DNA from: Erpobdella octoculata
Taxonomy: Eukaryota > Annelida > Clitellata > Hirudinida > Erpobdellidae
DNA length: 64,000 nt
Assembly (NCBI GenBank): GCA_963978895.1
Contig: OZ022247.1
Coordinates: 18,092,137-18,156,136, forward strand
Direction: 5' to 3'
The notes beneath the pieces were generated by a model that was given only the letters and a program-made list of their open reading frames with translations, was not told the DNA's origin and did not search any database. The number at the start of each line of letters is the position of its first letter. Positions within the stretch are counted from its first letter, which is position 1. Positions 26,401 to 34,777 of the stretch are shown here, in pieces. The translations under genes were made by a program, and so were the position numbers.

Positions 26401-29119
26401 GTATAAATTATTTGGTTTAGGCGTGAAAAAATAAAAACCTTTCCATAGGGACTTTAGTAAGGGATTTTGGCGTAAAATGATTAAAAAAAAATTCCTACAT
26501 ACACTTGTTTTATTTTATTTTTTTTATAAATAGGATAAATCATAAGGTTTCAGAAAATGTAAGTTTCATTTTGACTAGATGATTGGTTTTGGCATTAGAA
26601 ATTAAAAATGCTTCAGCTAGGCCTTTTGGTAAAGTTCTAGTATAGCGTCCCGAACCGATTTCTATAAAAACACGGTTTAAAAAACTGTTTAATAGAATAA
26701 GCATAGAACATTATCAGAACAAATTACGAAAAAGTTTTCTTACAGAAAAACTTATTAAAAACCGACTTTAAGCAAAATTATCCAAAGGCAGTGTTGATAT
26801 GCTGAATAATACAATTCAAGAAATGAAAAGTAAGGAAAAGTTAATATTAAAATAAAATAACAAATACATTTAAAAAATTTTAATTTTAAAATATGTATTT
26901 TAGATTTTAAAAAATCAGAGCACTGAGCAGAAATTTATCTATGACTAGCGGGGGATCCAGCGTTGCCCGGGGTTTTTCTATAATTTTTCTCTCGCTCCCG
27001 TTTCCTTCCCCGCTTGCTTTCTCGCTCCTGGCCGCATTACTCTCCCGATTTCCTTCCCGCTCACGATCGATTTCCCGCTTCAAGCCGCTTGCTCTCCTCT
27101 TCCTGGTCGCTTTCTGACCCGCTCTTTCGCTCTCCAAACGATTCTGGAGCCACATGACCTCCAAAACCCAGAATTTCTGCTCCAAGAAATATGATCGAAA
27201 CAGTACCAAAGACAGCCAAGTCGCCAAGTACTTTTACTTTGATATTATTTTATATTTTCTTGGTGTTCTGTTGCTAATTTATTGTTTTTAATGTTTTATT
27301 TTAATTGTCTCAAGGCATATTGACAAAACCGCCGCATTTAAAGAAACTGTTTTAGACATGGAGCGGGTTACGCAACTTGTACTTCTAAAACAAACTATTA
27401 TTTTTCAATTTTTAACTTCCATAATTTAATTTTTTATTTCTCTTCCTAAATTGTCTTTTTCTAAATGTGTTTAGTTTTTATTTTATTTATTCCTACTGTT
27501 CACTTCTATCGCTATTGACAAATAGATCTTCATCGGAAACTACATTAGCTTCGGGAGCAACTTTTAAATGTTTTTTAAAGTTCTATCATTTTTGTTTTTT
27601 TTTTTAGTTATTTGCGTGATTAATATTTTAGCTTGTGATTGTTACGTTTTTTTTTCAAATGACTTTATTTATTTTTGACTACGCTATAAACCGTTTCTGT
27701 CGACTGCGCTATTCATAGTTTTTCCTGTGGTTCTCTTGCGTATTTCGTGAGTTTTCCGAGAAAATTTTATTATAAAAAATTAATAAATTGCTTGGATCAT
27801 TAAATTGAAGTTATTATTGTGATTACAAAAATATAATTATTATAAATTATAAGTGAAAAATAATTAAAAACAGAAAATAATTTCTGCCGCTATTCTCCAT
27901 TTTTACCCCCACTACCCCTAACCCTACGGGCCGTATGTCAAGAAATTGGCGGTGCCCCCACTTATGCACAATTAGTGACCCCGGGTTAGGGCGTTAGAGG
28001 GCTATGGTTAGGGTTTGTGCGTTTTCAAAAAATATTTTTTTCCAATACAACCTTTCTGACGGGATACCTAAAATAATTTATACCATTAATTTTGTAATAA
28101 AATATCGGTAATCATGTAGAATAGGTCCAGAAATTATTTTCGGTGTTTTTAATTATTTTCCCGCAATAATAATTATATATTTGTAATCACAATAATAACT
28201 CCAATTTAATGATCCAAGCAGTTTATTAATTTTTGATAATAAAATTTTCTCGGAAAACTCACGAAACGCGCAAGAGAACAGCAACAAAAACTATGAATAG
28301 CGAAGTCAAACAGAAATTACTATTTATAGCGCAGACAAGAAATATTTAGAGCGCTTAAAAAAAATTATTAGCAAAAGTAACACAAGAAATAGTATTCACG
28401 CAGTCAAAATAACATTATTTACAAAAAAAATGTAAGTTTATTCAAGTCCAAACTGTTCTTCATAGAATGTTAAATGCGATAGTTTTCAATTAAGGCATAC
28501 AAATTAATTCATACTTTTTTAAAATAAGTAATTTTTTTTTAAATTGTTTTATAAAAACTCGCACAATAAATTTATTTGACAACTAATTTATTTGACATTT
28601 CATTTCGCTTCGCCTTTAGTTAAGTTTACTGTTTATGAACCTAGTTTTTCCTACTACCTGGCGGTTTTCTGTCATTAACTTCTTCTTTAATTATATTTCC
28701 AATAAATTATTTGGATCATCCGATTGGTAATTTTATTCTGTTTCTAATTATATTAATTTTATATTAAAAAAATAATTAAAAACACCGAAAATAATTTCTG
28801 GACCTATTCTACATGATTACCAAAATATCTACTTTATATATATATATATATATATTAAGCACAAATGCACGAACTTTTATTTTCCCGTGTTAGTAATGTT
28901 AGTTTAGTTACAAGCGACTTGACTTGGCTCACTGAGCTAACTTCAGGCACGTCTATAGATTTATAGAAGTTGAGTTTGTATTTCAAACCTGCATGTAGTT
29001 TTACCGACTCCTCCTTTGCCACCTACAAAAATCCATTTAAGTGACGTCTGATCAACGACATTTCTGAGGGAAGGCTCAAGCATTTCCATTTCCATGACTA
29101 GACCGGCAGAAAATAACAT
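8463..29119 (-). CDS. GET3: GET3/ASNA1 (TRC40) ATPase, complete, 8 coding exons
   Basis: Cytosolic ATPase that shuttles tail-anchored membrane proteins to the ER receptor. Coding exons in transcript order: 28989-29119, 23323-23470, 21330-21387, 21084-21174, 20214-20364, 15939-16046, 13404-13604, 8463-8615; all introns GT-AG with matching phases, giving 346 residues (human 348). P-loop [10 protein letters not shown] at 33-42, switch [12 protein letters not shown] at 63-73, switch [10 protein letters not shown] at 156-163, client-binding helices in exons 4 to 6, NIIVNQLV at 264-271, zinc-binding CNTC at 280-283 in [19 protein letters not shown], conserved C-terminus [11 protein letters not shown]. 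An in-frame TAG precedes the first ATG (29119), so translation starts there or at Met9/11/13. The N-terminus is shorter than in mammals. Total span of 20.7 kb is due to transposons in introns 1, 5, 6 and 7. Confidence 0.96.
8585..8730 (-). repeat. 73-bp tandem duplication across the last GET3 splice acceptor
   Basis: Unit 8585-8657 is repeated at 8658-8730 with a few mismatches. Each unit contains the pyrimidine tract, the acceptor CTTTAAAG and the first 10 codons of the last exon (IEDLYEDFH in the real copy). The upstream copy therefore presents a decoy acceptor at 8688/8689; its use leads to a stop after about 25 codons. Confidence 0.85.
8960..9985 (+). mobile_element. LINE reverse transcriptase 3' half, GET3 last intron
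   Basis: Encodes the end of a non-LTR reverse transcriptase: [20 protein letters not shown], then [39 protein letters not shown] and [16 protein letters not shown], with a frame change near 9315. The last 176 codons to the stop at 9905 are open. Followed by a short A/T-rich tail. Different from the WNSLP-type LINEs in the rest of the window; clade not assigned. Confidence 0.75.
10230..11860 (-). mobile_element. hAT transposon of GTF2IRD2/ZBED type, disrupted
   Basis: Minus-strand pieces of one transposase in different frames: 11447-11758 ([19 protein letters not shown]), 11329-11538 ([16 protein letters not shown]), 10537-11292 ([37 protein letters not shown]) and 10246-10536 ([20 protein letters not shown], the hAT C-terminal motif). 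The DESTDVTD and CEVRWLS motifs are typical of hAT proteins that gave rise to GTF2IRD2 and ZBED genes. The right terminus ends GGACAACCCTG at 11860; the left terminus was not found. At least three frameshifts make it inactive. Confidence 0.85.
11861..11986. mobile_element. 126-bp MITE with perfect 18-bp inverted repeats
   Basis: CTATAATTCATATACAAC at 11861-11878 is inverted exactly at the right end (to 11986). It directly abuts the terminus of the preceding hAT. No target duplication longer than TA is evident. Confidence 0.75.
11987..13403. other. GET3 intron sequence without a recognised element
   Basis: AT-rich. A stretch near 12830-12910 (ATGCTAAAAGTTTCA, then AGCTAATCGG) looks like a very diverged copy of the repeat family at 15.06-15.52 kb. 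No exon seen. Confidence 0.4.
13755..14100 (-). repeat. Two tRNA-derived SINE-like heads in the same orientation
   Basis: On the minus strand 13755-13855 and 14005-14100 each show a degenerate A-box and a B-box-like GTTCAAACCTC, with similar flanking A/T-rich DNA. They look like two old copies of one SINE, about 250 bp apart, in the GET3 intron between the last-but-one and previous exons. Confidence 0.5.
14386..14607 (-). mobile_element. tRNA-derived SINE
   Basis: On the minus strand the head reads TGGCAGAGCGGTAGAGCG (A-box) and later GGCAGTTCAAAACC (B-box), followed by a 130-bp body with GGCGCTCCCGTAATGG and its near-inverted partner AAGGGAGCGCC, ending in (ATT)n at 14386. A tRNA fold is not preserved, so this is not a functional tRNA gene. 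Confidence 0.75.
14985..15520 (+). repeat. Interspersed repeat family, tandem partial copies
   Basis: An end fragment (about 14985-15045) is followed by a longer copy (15060-15520). Diagnostic pieces: AATGCTTTTATTTGC, TGTATTGTCATCCAGAATAA, CTGAAAGTTT, and the 3' end (ACAA)n AGAGAGACGAG. An inverted copy lies at 33905-34345, and a diverged copy near 1630-1830. No coding capacity; could be a SINE or MITE. Confidence 0.65.
15521..15938. other. GET3 intron sequence, nothing recognised
   Basis: AT-rich DNA with no recognisable exon or transposon up to the GET3 exon at 15939-16046. Confidence 0.4.
16890..18560 (+). pseudogene. MULE (Mutator-like) transposase relic split by a LINE
   Basis: The plus strand, outside 17045-17655, encodes MULE motifs: [47 protein letters not shown] followed by [13 protein letters not shown] (first catalytic Asp region degraded), then decayed [17 protein letters not shown], a C-terminal stretch matching PIWNVH and [12 protein letters not shown]. 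Numerous stops after 17972. The insertion of the LINE and the decay show it is inactive. Confidence 0.75.
17045..17655 (-). mobile_element. 5'-truncated CR1/L2-like LINE, open 173-codon end of ORF2
   Basis: Minus-strand ORF 17131-17652 has [56 protein letters not shown] and [16 protein letters not shown], the classic C-terminal part of this LINE group. The 3' UTR ends GCGCATTATAAATTTACATT plus (AAT)n at 17045. G/C content is clearly higher than in the surroundings, suggesting a younger insertion than its host MULE. Confidence 0.88.
18590..19840 (+). mobile_element. hAT element, internally deleted
   Basis: Both ends (about 18590-18720 and 19690-19830) are packed with CGTATCGTTTT-type subrepeats in opposite orientation. 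Between them 19211-19435 encodes the hAT dimerisation motif [14 protein letters not shown] and [17 protein letters not shown]. The rest of the transposase is missing. Confidence 0.7.
21550..21838 (+). mobile_element. LINE 3' tail fragment
   Basis: Contains TGCGTGTCGTAAAAGGCGAC, GGCATCCGTCATAAAA and CTAACCCGTGCAAGCACAG, a 3' tail I associate with LINEs encoding the YGSESW/RRGRPRKTW-type C-terminus; such an ORF lies just to the right on the other strand. Non-coding. Confidence 0.5.
21890..22432 (-). mobile_element. LINE ORF2 C-terminal fragment (endonuclease-reverse transcriptase)
   Basis: Minus-strand codes for [40 protein letters not shown] and [13 protein letters not shown], continuing in decayed form to [19 protein letters not shown]. 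Matches the C-terminus of a widespread LINE family in invertebrates; the clade is not assigned. Located in a GET3 intron. Confidence 0.75.
22433..23204. other. GET3 intron sequence, nothing recognised
   Basis: AT-rich DNA without a recognisable exon or element. Confidence 0.4.
23205..23318. repeat. Short tandem repeat next to GET3 exon 2 donor
   Basis: Three copies of about 37-43 bp with the core CTTAATTACAAATATGCTTT. The last copy ends 4 bp before the 3' border of GET3 exon 2, on the intron side of its donor site. Confidence 0.8.
23480..24820. other. GET3 intron 1, no recognised element
   Basis: AT-rich DNA with scattered short frames; neither strand yields a convincing exon or transposase motif. 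Confidence 0.4.
24828..25160 (+). mobile_element. tRNA-derived SINE with LINE-like 3' tail
   Basis: The head has an A-box TGGTCTAGTGGTATAGAC and a perfect B-box GGGTTCGATTCCC; the acceptor stem does not pair, so it is not a tRNA gene. The body includes CATCCTTAAGTGGTCGATAA and AGTACCAACTTCGGTTGGGG. The 3' end GGCGCTACATAAATTGTTTA resembles the tails of the CR1/L2-like LINEs in this window, suggesting these supply the retrotransposition machinery. Confidence 0.85.
25781..25864. repeat. Exact 42-bp tandem duplication
   Basis: Unit 25781-25822 is repeated exactly at 25823-25864. It contains the imperfect palindrome GGGGGGCCATGGCCC...GGCCCCCC. It is followed by CCAGTGGCGCATAG, a hAT-like terminus, so it may mark the end of a hAT-type element. 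Confidence 0.9.
26945..27230 (-). mobile_element. Helitron 3' end fragment
   Basis: On the minus strand it ends in a GC-rich hairpin region CCCGGGCAACGCTGGATCC followed by CTAG (26945-26948) and a host T. The adjoining GGGAACGGG/CGACCGGGA-like repeats match the Helitron at 57.9-58.9 kb. The 106-residue Arg/Glu-rich frame here is repeat-derived. Confidence 0.7.
27690..28330. repeat. Inner inverted repeat, arms of about 200 bp
   Basis: 27690-27892 is inverted at 28112-28330 (shared blocks CTATTCATAGTTTTT, TCTCTTGCG, CGTGAGTTTTCCGAGAAAAT, TGCTTGGATCATTAAATTG). The loop contains CCCTAACCCTACGGG and GGTTAGGG motifs. The outermost part of the right arm also recurs near 28770-28830. Confidence 0.75.
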
Positions 29120-29757
29120 CTAATAAAAACACGAACCACCGATCATGGGTAAAGTGCGCTATGCGAAGAGTGATTTGGCACATCTTAAATATGATAATGT
29201 TTGAGCATGTTTGTGCCATTATTTATTAACTAACAAAGGTTTAAAAAAAAATCAAAATTAATTAGCAACGATTGCAGCGTAACCTAACAGTGTGGCGTAT
29301 CAATAATTTGCCTTAGCAACTCCTTTGTGTTTTCTTCACTGATTGATTTGTTGGTTTGTATTTTTTTTATAAGAGCTTAGATGTGTTTTAATTTGACCTA
29401 ATATTTGATTTGTTAGTATTTCTTTATCTTCCTGATTGTTATTATTTTATTTTTTTTCAGAATGTTTGTCATCACCATTGATGCTTTTTTATAGTGTGTT
29501 TTCCTGTTAGTGAATTGAAAAAGGTTTTTTACACACTTTTACTTAATTTGACTTTTCTGTCTGTCTGTCGTCAAATTTTGCAATCAATTTTAAACTAACT
29601 TCCCGATGAGCTACAGACTTAAAAATTTAAACATACTTCCGAACTGATTAACAGTGCATTTTATAAAATTTTCAGATCGTTTGGACACAATTTAATTGAA
29701 TAATTATTTGTGATATTTTCGTCGAACTATTTATTGTCTATGCTAATCTGCTCGTTG

Positions 29758-32700
29758 AGTGAGCTTCCGGTTTAGCGCTGTAATGGCGTTTCGGTCTGAA
29801 CAACATAGAATTCGATTTGTTTTCTGTTCCTCTCGGAGACTGTGAGTATTTTTCTTTACTATTCTTTTTTCTTAACTTTTCTTTATCTTATAATGTACTC
29901 TAGGGATTTCTTGCTAGGCTTTTCTCAATTTTCTACTCTGCCTACCCATGCTGTTCGACGTAGGATCTATTTTTTGTAATATACTTAATTTAAATTATAT
30001 TATAAAAATTAAACAAACTGCTAATTGTAATTGTAATTCTACTTCTTCCGATAATTCTAAATTAAAACCTCTTTTTAAAATAAATAATCTTAAATCTAAT
30101 AATAACTCTAAAAACCTTAATATAGCAACCTTTAATATTCGTTCTTCAAATAATAAATCACCCTATATTTCTGACTTGGCCCTGTCTAATTGTCTTGATC
30201 TCTTTCTTCTGACTGAGACCTGGCATGAATCTGCTTGTTCTTCTCTCCTTGCTTCTATTCCTACTGGCTTTTCTTTTGTTGAGCAGGCTAGGCCTCCTGT
30301 TGATCCTTGGTCTGCTCGACATTCTTCCTATGGTGGCATCTGCCTTCTTTTTAAGTCTATCTACTCTGTTTCTCTAAATTCTTCTATTAAATTCTCATCT
30401 TTTGGATACCTCTTTATTTCTGTTAAAATTAACTCTTTTAAGTTCAATCTCATAGGTATCTATAGGCCTCCAAAATGTTCTATAATTTTTGGAGGATTTC
30501 TACAAACTTTCTGAATCTATTTTCTCTCTATCTACTGCTTTTTTTTATTATTGGGGATTTTAATATTCCTATTAATAAAACTAAGGACCCTTTTTGTTTC
30601 TCAATTTCTTGAAATATTATCTACTTTTAACTTCTTTCAGCATTGTGTCTCTTCGACTCATAATCGGGGCAACACAATTGGATGGATCTCATTATTTTTC
30701 CTCTCTTCTCTAATATAGGTAATCTTTCATCTGTAAGACTTCACTTTACTGATCACTACTTTGTTTTTTTTAATTTACCTCTTTCTCAACCCTTAACTAA
30801 TCTTTCTTTTGTTACTAAACGGTGTCGGTCTAGATTTGATAAAACTCAATTTTTAGATCTATTTATTACTTTTGGGTTTTCTTCTTCTTCTTTCACTGAC
30901 GTCAATTCATTTATTGAAAATTTTGCTTCTTTTTAAGACGTCTAGGCTTTGGCTCTTTTCTGAAAGAGCTCCTTGGTTTGATCGTGATTGTGTTCTCTTT
31001 AAGCATTGGGCCCGTAAAACTGAGCGAGTTTATCGTTCTAATCTCTCTAAAGCTTCTTGGTATGAGTGGCAATACCATCTCAAACAATACCATAAGCTAC
31101 ATTTTGATAAGTTCTCTGCTTTTTTAAGAAAATCTATTGTTCTAGCTTCAAATTCTAGAGATAGGTGGTCTTCTCTGTCTAAACTTCTCAATAAAAAAAT
31201 TTTCCTCCCTCTTTTTCTCCTGATGACTATTACAACTTTCTAACTACTAAAATAAATAACATTAGATCTTCAATAATAGTCAAACTCCTATTTTTTCTAA
31301 ATTCTCGACTGAAACTTTTATTTCTTTCTCTCCTATTACACTTGACTATCTTACTAAACTTATTAACTCTATGTCTTCTTCTACTTGCTCTTTGGATATT
31401 ATTTCTACTCCTATCTTTAAAGAACTTTCTTTTCTTTTTTATCCAATCTTATTAGACCTAATTAATTAATCTATCTTTTTTTACATCTGTGTTTCCTTCT
31501 GTTCTTAAATCTTCATTTATTATACCTACTATTAAAATGCGTCTCTTGGTCTTTCTTCTCTTTCTAGCTCTAATCTATCTTTTATCTCTAAAATCATAGA
31601 GAAAGTTGTATATGAGCAAATAAATGCTTATCTGACTACTTTCTCACTTCTTCCTCTTTCCCAATCTGGCTTTAGATCTGGTCATGCGTCTCTTGGTCTG
31701 TCTTCTCTTTCTAGCTCTAATCTATCTTTTATCTCTAAAATCATAGAGAAAGTTGTATATGAGCAAATAAATGCTTATCTGACTACTTTCTCACTTCTTC
31801 CTCTTTCCCAATCTGGCTTTAGATCTGGTCATTCTACTGAAACTGCTCTACTTAAACTCTATAATGATCTGATTGTTTCTTCTGATTCTGGCCTTTCTAC
31901 TCTTCTTCGTTGTCTTAATTTTTCATCTGCATTTGATACAGTTGATCCCTCACTGTTATTGAATGTACTTGATAAATCTTTTATTATAACTGGTAAATCA
32001 CTCTCATGGGTTAATTCATGTCTATCTGGTAGATCTTCTTATGTATCTGTTGAATCTTTTAAATCTACTTCTGTATCTTTAAATTATGGCGTTCCTCAAG
32101 GCTCTATTCTTGGCCCTTTACTGTTTATTCTATATACTTCTGAACTTCCTTATATTATATCTTCTCACTCTCTCAATAGTCAAATGTATGCCGATGACTC
32201 ATGTCTTTTCTAATTTCTCTAACTTTTCTCTTAAGTCTGTTGTTAATCAAATAACTGCCTGCCTTCAATCTGTTATCTCTTGAAGTTCTTCTATGGGTCT
32301 TAAGCTTAATCCTCTAAATCTGTGACTCTACTTCCTTTGGTTCTGCCACCTCAATCTTCTCTTTCTATTTCCCCTTTCCCTTTTATTCGTTGTTTAGGTT
32401 TCTCTTTGACTCCAACTTGTCTTTAACTCCTAAAATATTATCTGTCACTAAATCTTGCTACTTCCACATACGACGCATTAAAGCTACTTCCATATACGAC
32501 GCATTAAACAACTTCTTCCACTGCTCGATGATCCTTCTCTACAACTTCTAGTCTCTTCTCTTATTCTGTCTCGAATTGACTATTGCAATTCTCTCTACTA
32601 TGATCTACCTCACTCTACCCTTCATCCTCTTTCTATTGCCTTCAATTGTGCTGCACGCTTAGTTTCTCGCACCTCTTTCTTTTCTCATATTTCTCCATCT

Positions 32701-33063
32701 CTTGTTCTTCTTCACTGGCTACCTCTTAAATATAGGGTGATGTTTAAAATTTGCTTACTAATGTTTAAAATTAAAAATTGCTTTTCTCCACTCTACTTAA
32801 CTTAATAAAAATCCCTCCTAAGTCTGGTTTTCGATCTTCTTCTCTTAACCACTTTCATATCTTTTCTGTTAAGCATTCTTTTGTTAAACGCTCTTTTTCC
32901 TACTCTGGTACCTATCTCTGGAACTCTCTTCCTACTTCTCTAACTAAATCTACTTCTCTCACAGTTTTCCGTCGAGGACTTAAGACTTATTTATTTAAAA
33001 AGTTCGTTTCCTAGCGCTCTTGAACGATAGTAAAAAGCGCTATATAAATTCAACTGATTGATT
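29758..33063 (+). mobile_element. Nearly full-length CR1/L2-like LINE, decayed
   Basis: Order of parts: 5' UTR; APE endonuclease (29948-30514: NIATFNIRSSNN, LLTETWHES, YGGICLLFK, LIGIYRPPK), then IGDFN; reverse transcriptase (31541-32213: KIIEKVVYEQINAYL, LPLSQSGFRSGHSTETAL, LNYGVPQGSILGPLLFILY and QMYADDSCLF); C-terminus (32778-33014: SGTYLWNSLPTSLTKSTSL, FRRGLKTYLFKKF); tail AGCGCTATATAAATTCAACT. The coding strand is strongly T-rich. Several frameshifts and stops; 147 bp within the RT are duplicated in tandem. It is inserted in a repeat whose empty counterpart is at 2690-2870, with GTTG as the probable target duplication. Confidence 0.9.
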
Positions 33064-33905
33064 TGTTGTTTATGTAACAGAATGTGGCCTACACAATCGA
33101 TTTATAAAATTGTGTTTTTAAAAAACTTTGTTTTCTGCTTCACTTGTTTGTAGTTTTAGTATGGTATCATGTTAGTGATTGAAAAAAGGATTTTTTTAGT
33201 TGTTAGTTTTAGGGTCCTTGGTAGTGCTGCCTTATAGAGTAGGAAAACGCATAAAAAATTTAAATTTTTTTTATTTTTTTAAAATATTAAAGTTTACATT
33301 AACAGAATTAAAAATTTGCAAAAAATTTTATTATGTGACCTAAATTAATGAAGATATAGCGATTTGAATATCGAAAGTAGTTGCAGCAGATCTTGAGCCT
33401 TAAGTCTATTGATATATACTATTGATAGGACAAGCACTATACATTGCTGTTTAAAATAGTCCAGGACCTGTCCTACAGACCCGCATACACTTTGAAAAGG
33501 ACGGAGTTTGAATGTTTTTTCGAGTAGCAGACTCATATAGTTGTAAAACGGCACTAGGTAGAATTACCAAAAATTGGGCATAAGTCCGCCATCTTGAATT
33601 TTCAAAATGGCGACCAATAATTATAAAAAAAAAAAATTTTCTAATTATACAACATTAATATACTTAATTGGTGTACAAAACTTTATTTTTTAGAGAAACC
33701 ATTTCGTTTATGATAATTATGAAACAAATTCAATTTAATATGGTGGACAATATGGCCGACAAAATCCCAAATAGACGCTTTATGCTGTCTGAACGGTGTT
33801 AGTGGCCTACGGGTCCTTCTGTTGGAGAAATAAATAATAATAATATAAAATATATTGTTAATTTTAACTTTAATCAACCTCGTGATGATTCAATGCGTAT
33901 TGGAA
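33064..33905. other. Right half of the split repeat, then AT-rich DNA
   Basis: 33064-33160 continues the repeat interrupted by the LINE. The remainder shows a pair of short similar phrases (CCGCCATCTTGAATTTTC, AAAATGGCGACC) but no gene. Confidence 0.5.
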
Positions 33906-34345
33906 TCCTTTTTAAATGCTTTTATTTAACTTCATTTTTTCTCTGTTTGTTCGTTTGTTTGTTTGTTTGTGGCGATCAAATCTTAGAAACAAAAATTCAT
34001 CCACTTTTCGACAACCTAGAGCTCTTAAACTTTCTGGAAAGCTTTATTCTGGATGACAATACATGAATTTAATGTTTCCGACATGAATTAGGCCTTAAAT
34101 CAATTAAAATTAATCAAATCAAATTAATTCCTGCCATCTAGAGACTGTAATAAGTTGTTTATGTATAAGTCGCCAGAGGTCCAAAATAATTAAACAGTAC
34201 GGATGTTTATTTATAAGTCGCCAGAGGTCCAAAATAATTAACAAGATTGAGCGTAATGGTTGTTTTAGATTCAAAAATTTTAGTTTGTTAGCTCAGATAA
34301 AGAGGCAAATAAAAGCATTTGTAAAAAAAATTACTTTTTATTTTC
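33905..34345 (-). repeat. Inverted copy of the 15-kb interspersed repeat
   Basis: Reverse complement of 15060-15520: TTTGTTTGTTTGTGGCGATCA, TTTATTCTGGATGACAATAC and, at the far end, CAAATAAAAGCATTT. Together with the other copy it forms a 19-kb-apart inverted repeat pair. The 34140-34240 stretch has a short direct duplication GTCGCCAGAGGTCCAAAATA. Confidence 0.7.
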
Positions 34346-34777
34346 ACTTGTTGCGTGTGTAGACAATTTTATATCTGAGCTCGATGCTAGATTTACCAAT
34401 AAATGCAGAATAATAAATTGTGTATCAATGTCGGTCAAAAGTTTAGCTGTTTTCTGTGCCAAAATAGTTCAAAATACAATCAGCGAACTCGTGGAACTTC
34501 ACACTATTAGTGGTATTGATACAATGTTGATTCCCTCACAGCTGTCGATATCAAAGTTATTATTATTTATAACACAAAAATAAAACAAAATCCTACACAC
34601 CCCATTTTGGACATCTTTTTTTTAATAATCCTGTACCTGCCCCTGCAATATTATTAAATCATTCACGCCCCTTATACACAGTGGCGGATTCAGAAATTCC
34701 TCCACCCTTCCCTATTTGTACCTATGTATTTATAATTTGTTGTGTCTTTCAGAAAATTTTATTCTTTCAAAACACAA

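Larger units (their letters stand above)
26290..28955. mobile_element. 2.7-kb element with long inverted termini
   Basis: 26290-26364 (ACGTGCCTGAAGTTAGCTCA...) is inverted at about 28850-28955, including the shared blocks GTGAGCCAAGTCGCT, AACACGG.AAATAAAAGTT and GTGCATTTGTGC. The interior holds a minus-strand Helitron end and a second, inner inverted repeat. It has no transposase and resides in GET3 intron 1. Whether it is one element or a product of successive insertions cannot be decided. Confidence 0.6.

Noticed and set aside
27905..28020. CCCTAA/TTAGGG motifs as interstitial telomere
   Set aside because: Only single, imperfect units, not an array.
29145..29200. Short frame MGKVRYAKSDLAHLKYDNV divergent from GET3
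   Set aside because: Only 19 codons, no clear donor site or homologue; probably chance sequence in the GET3 5' flank.
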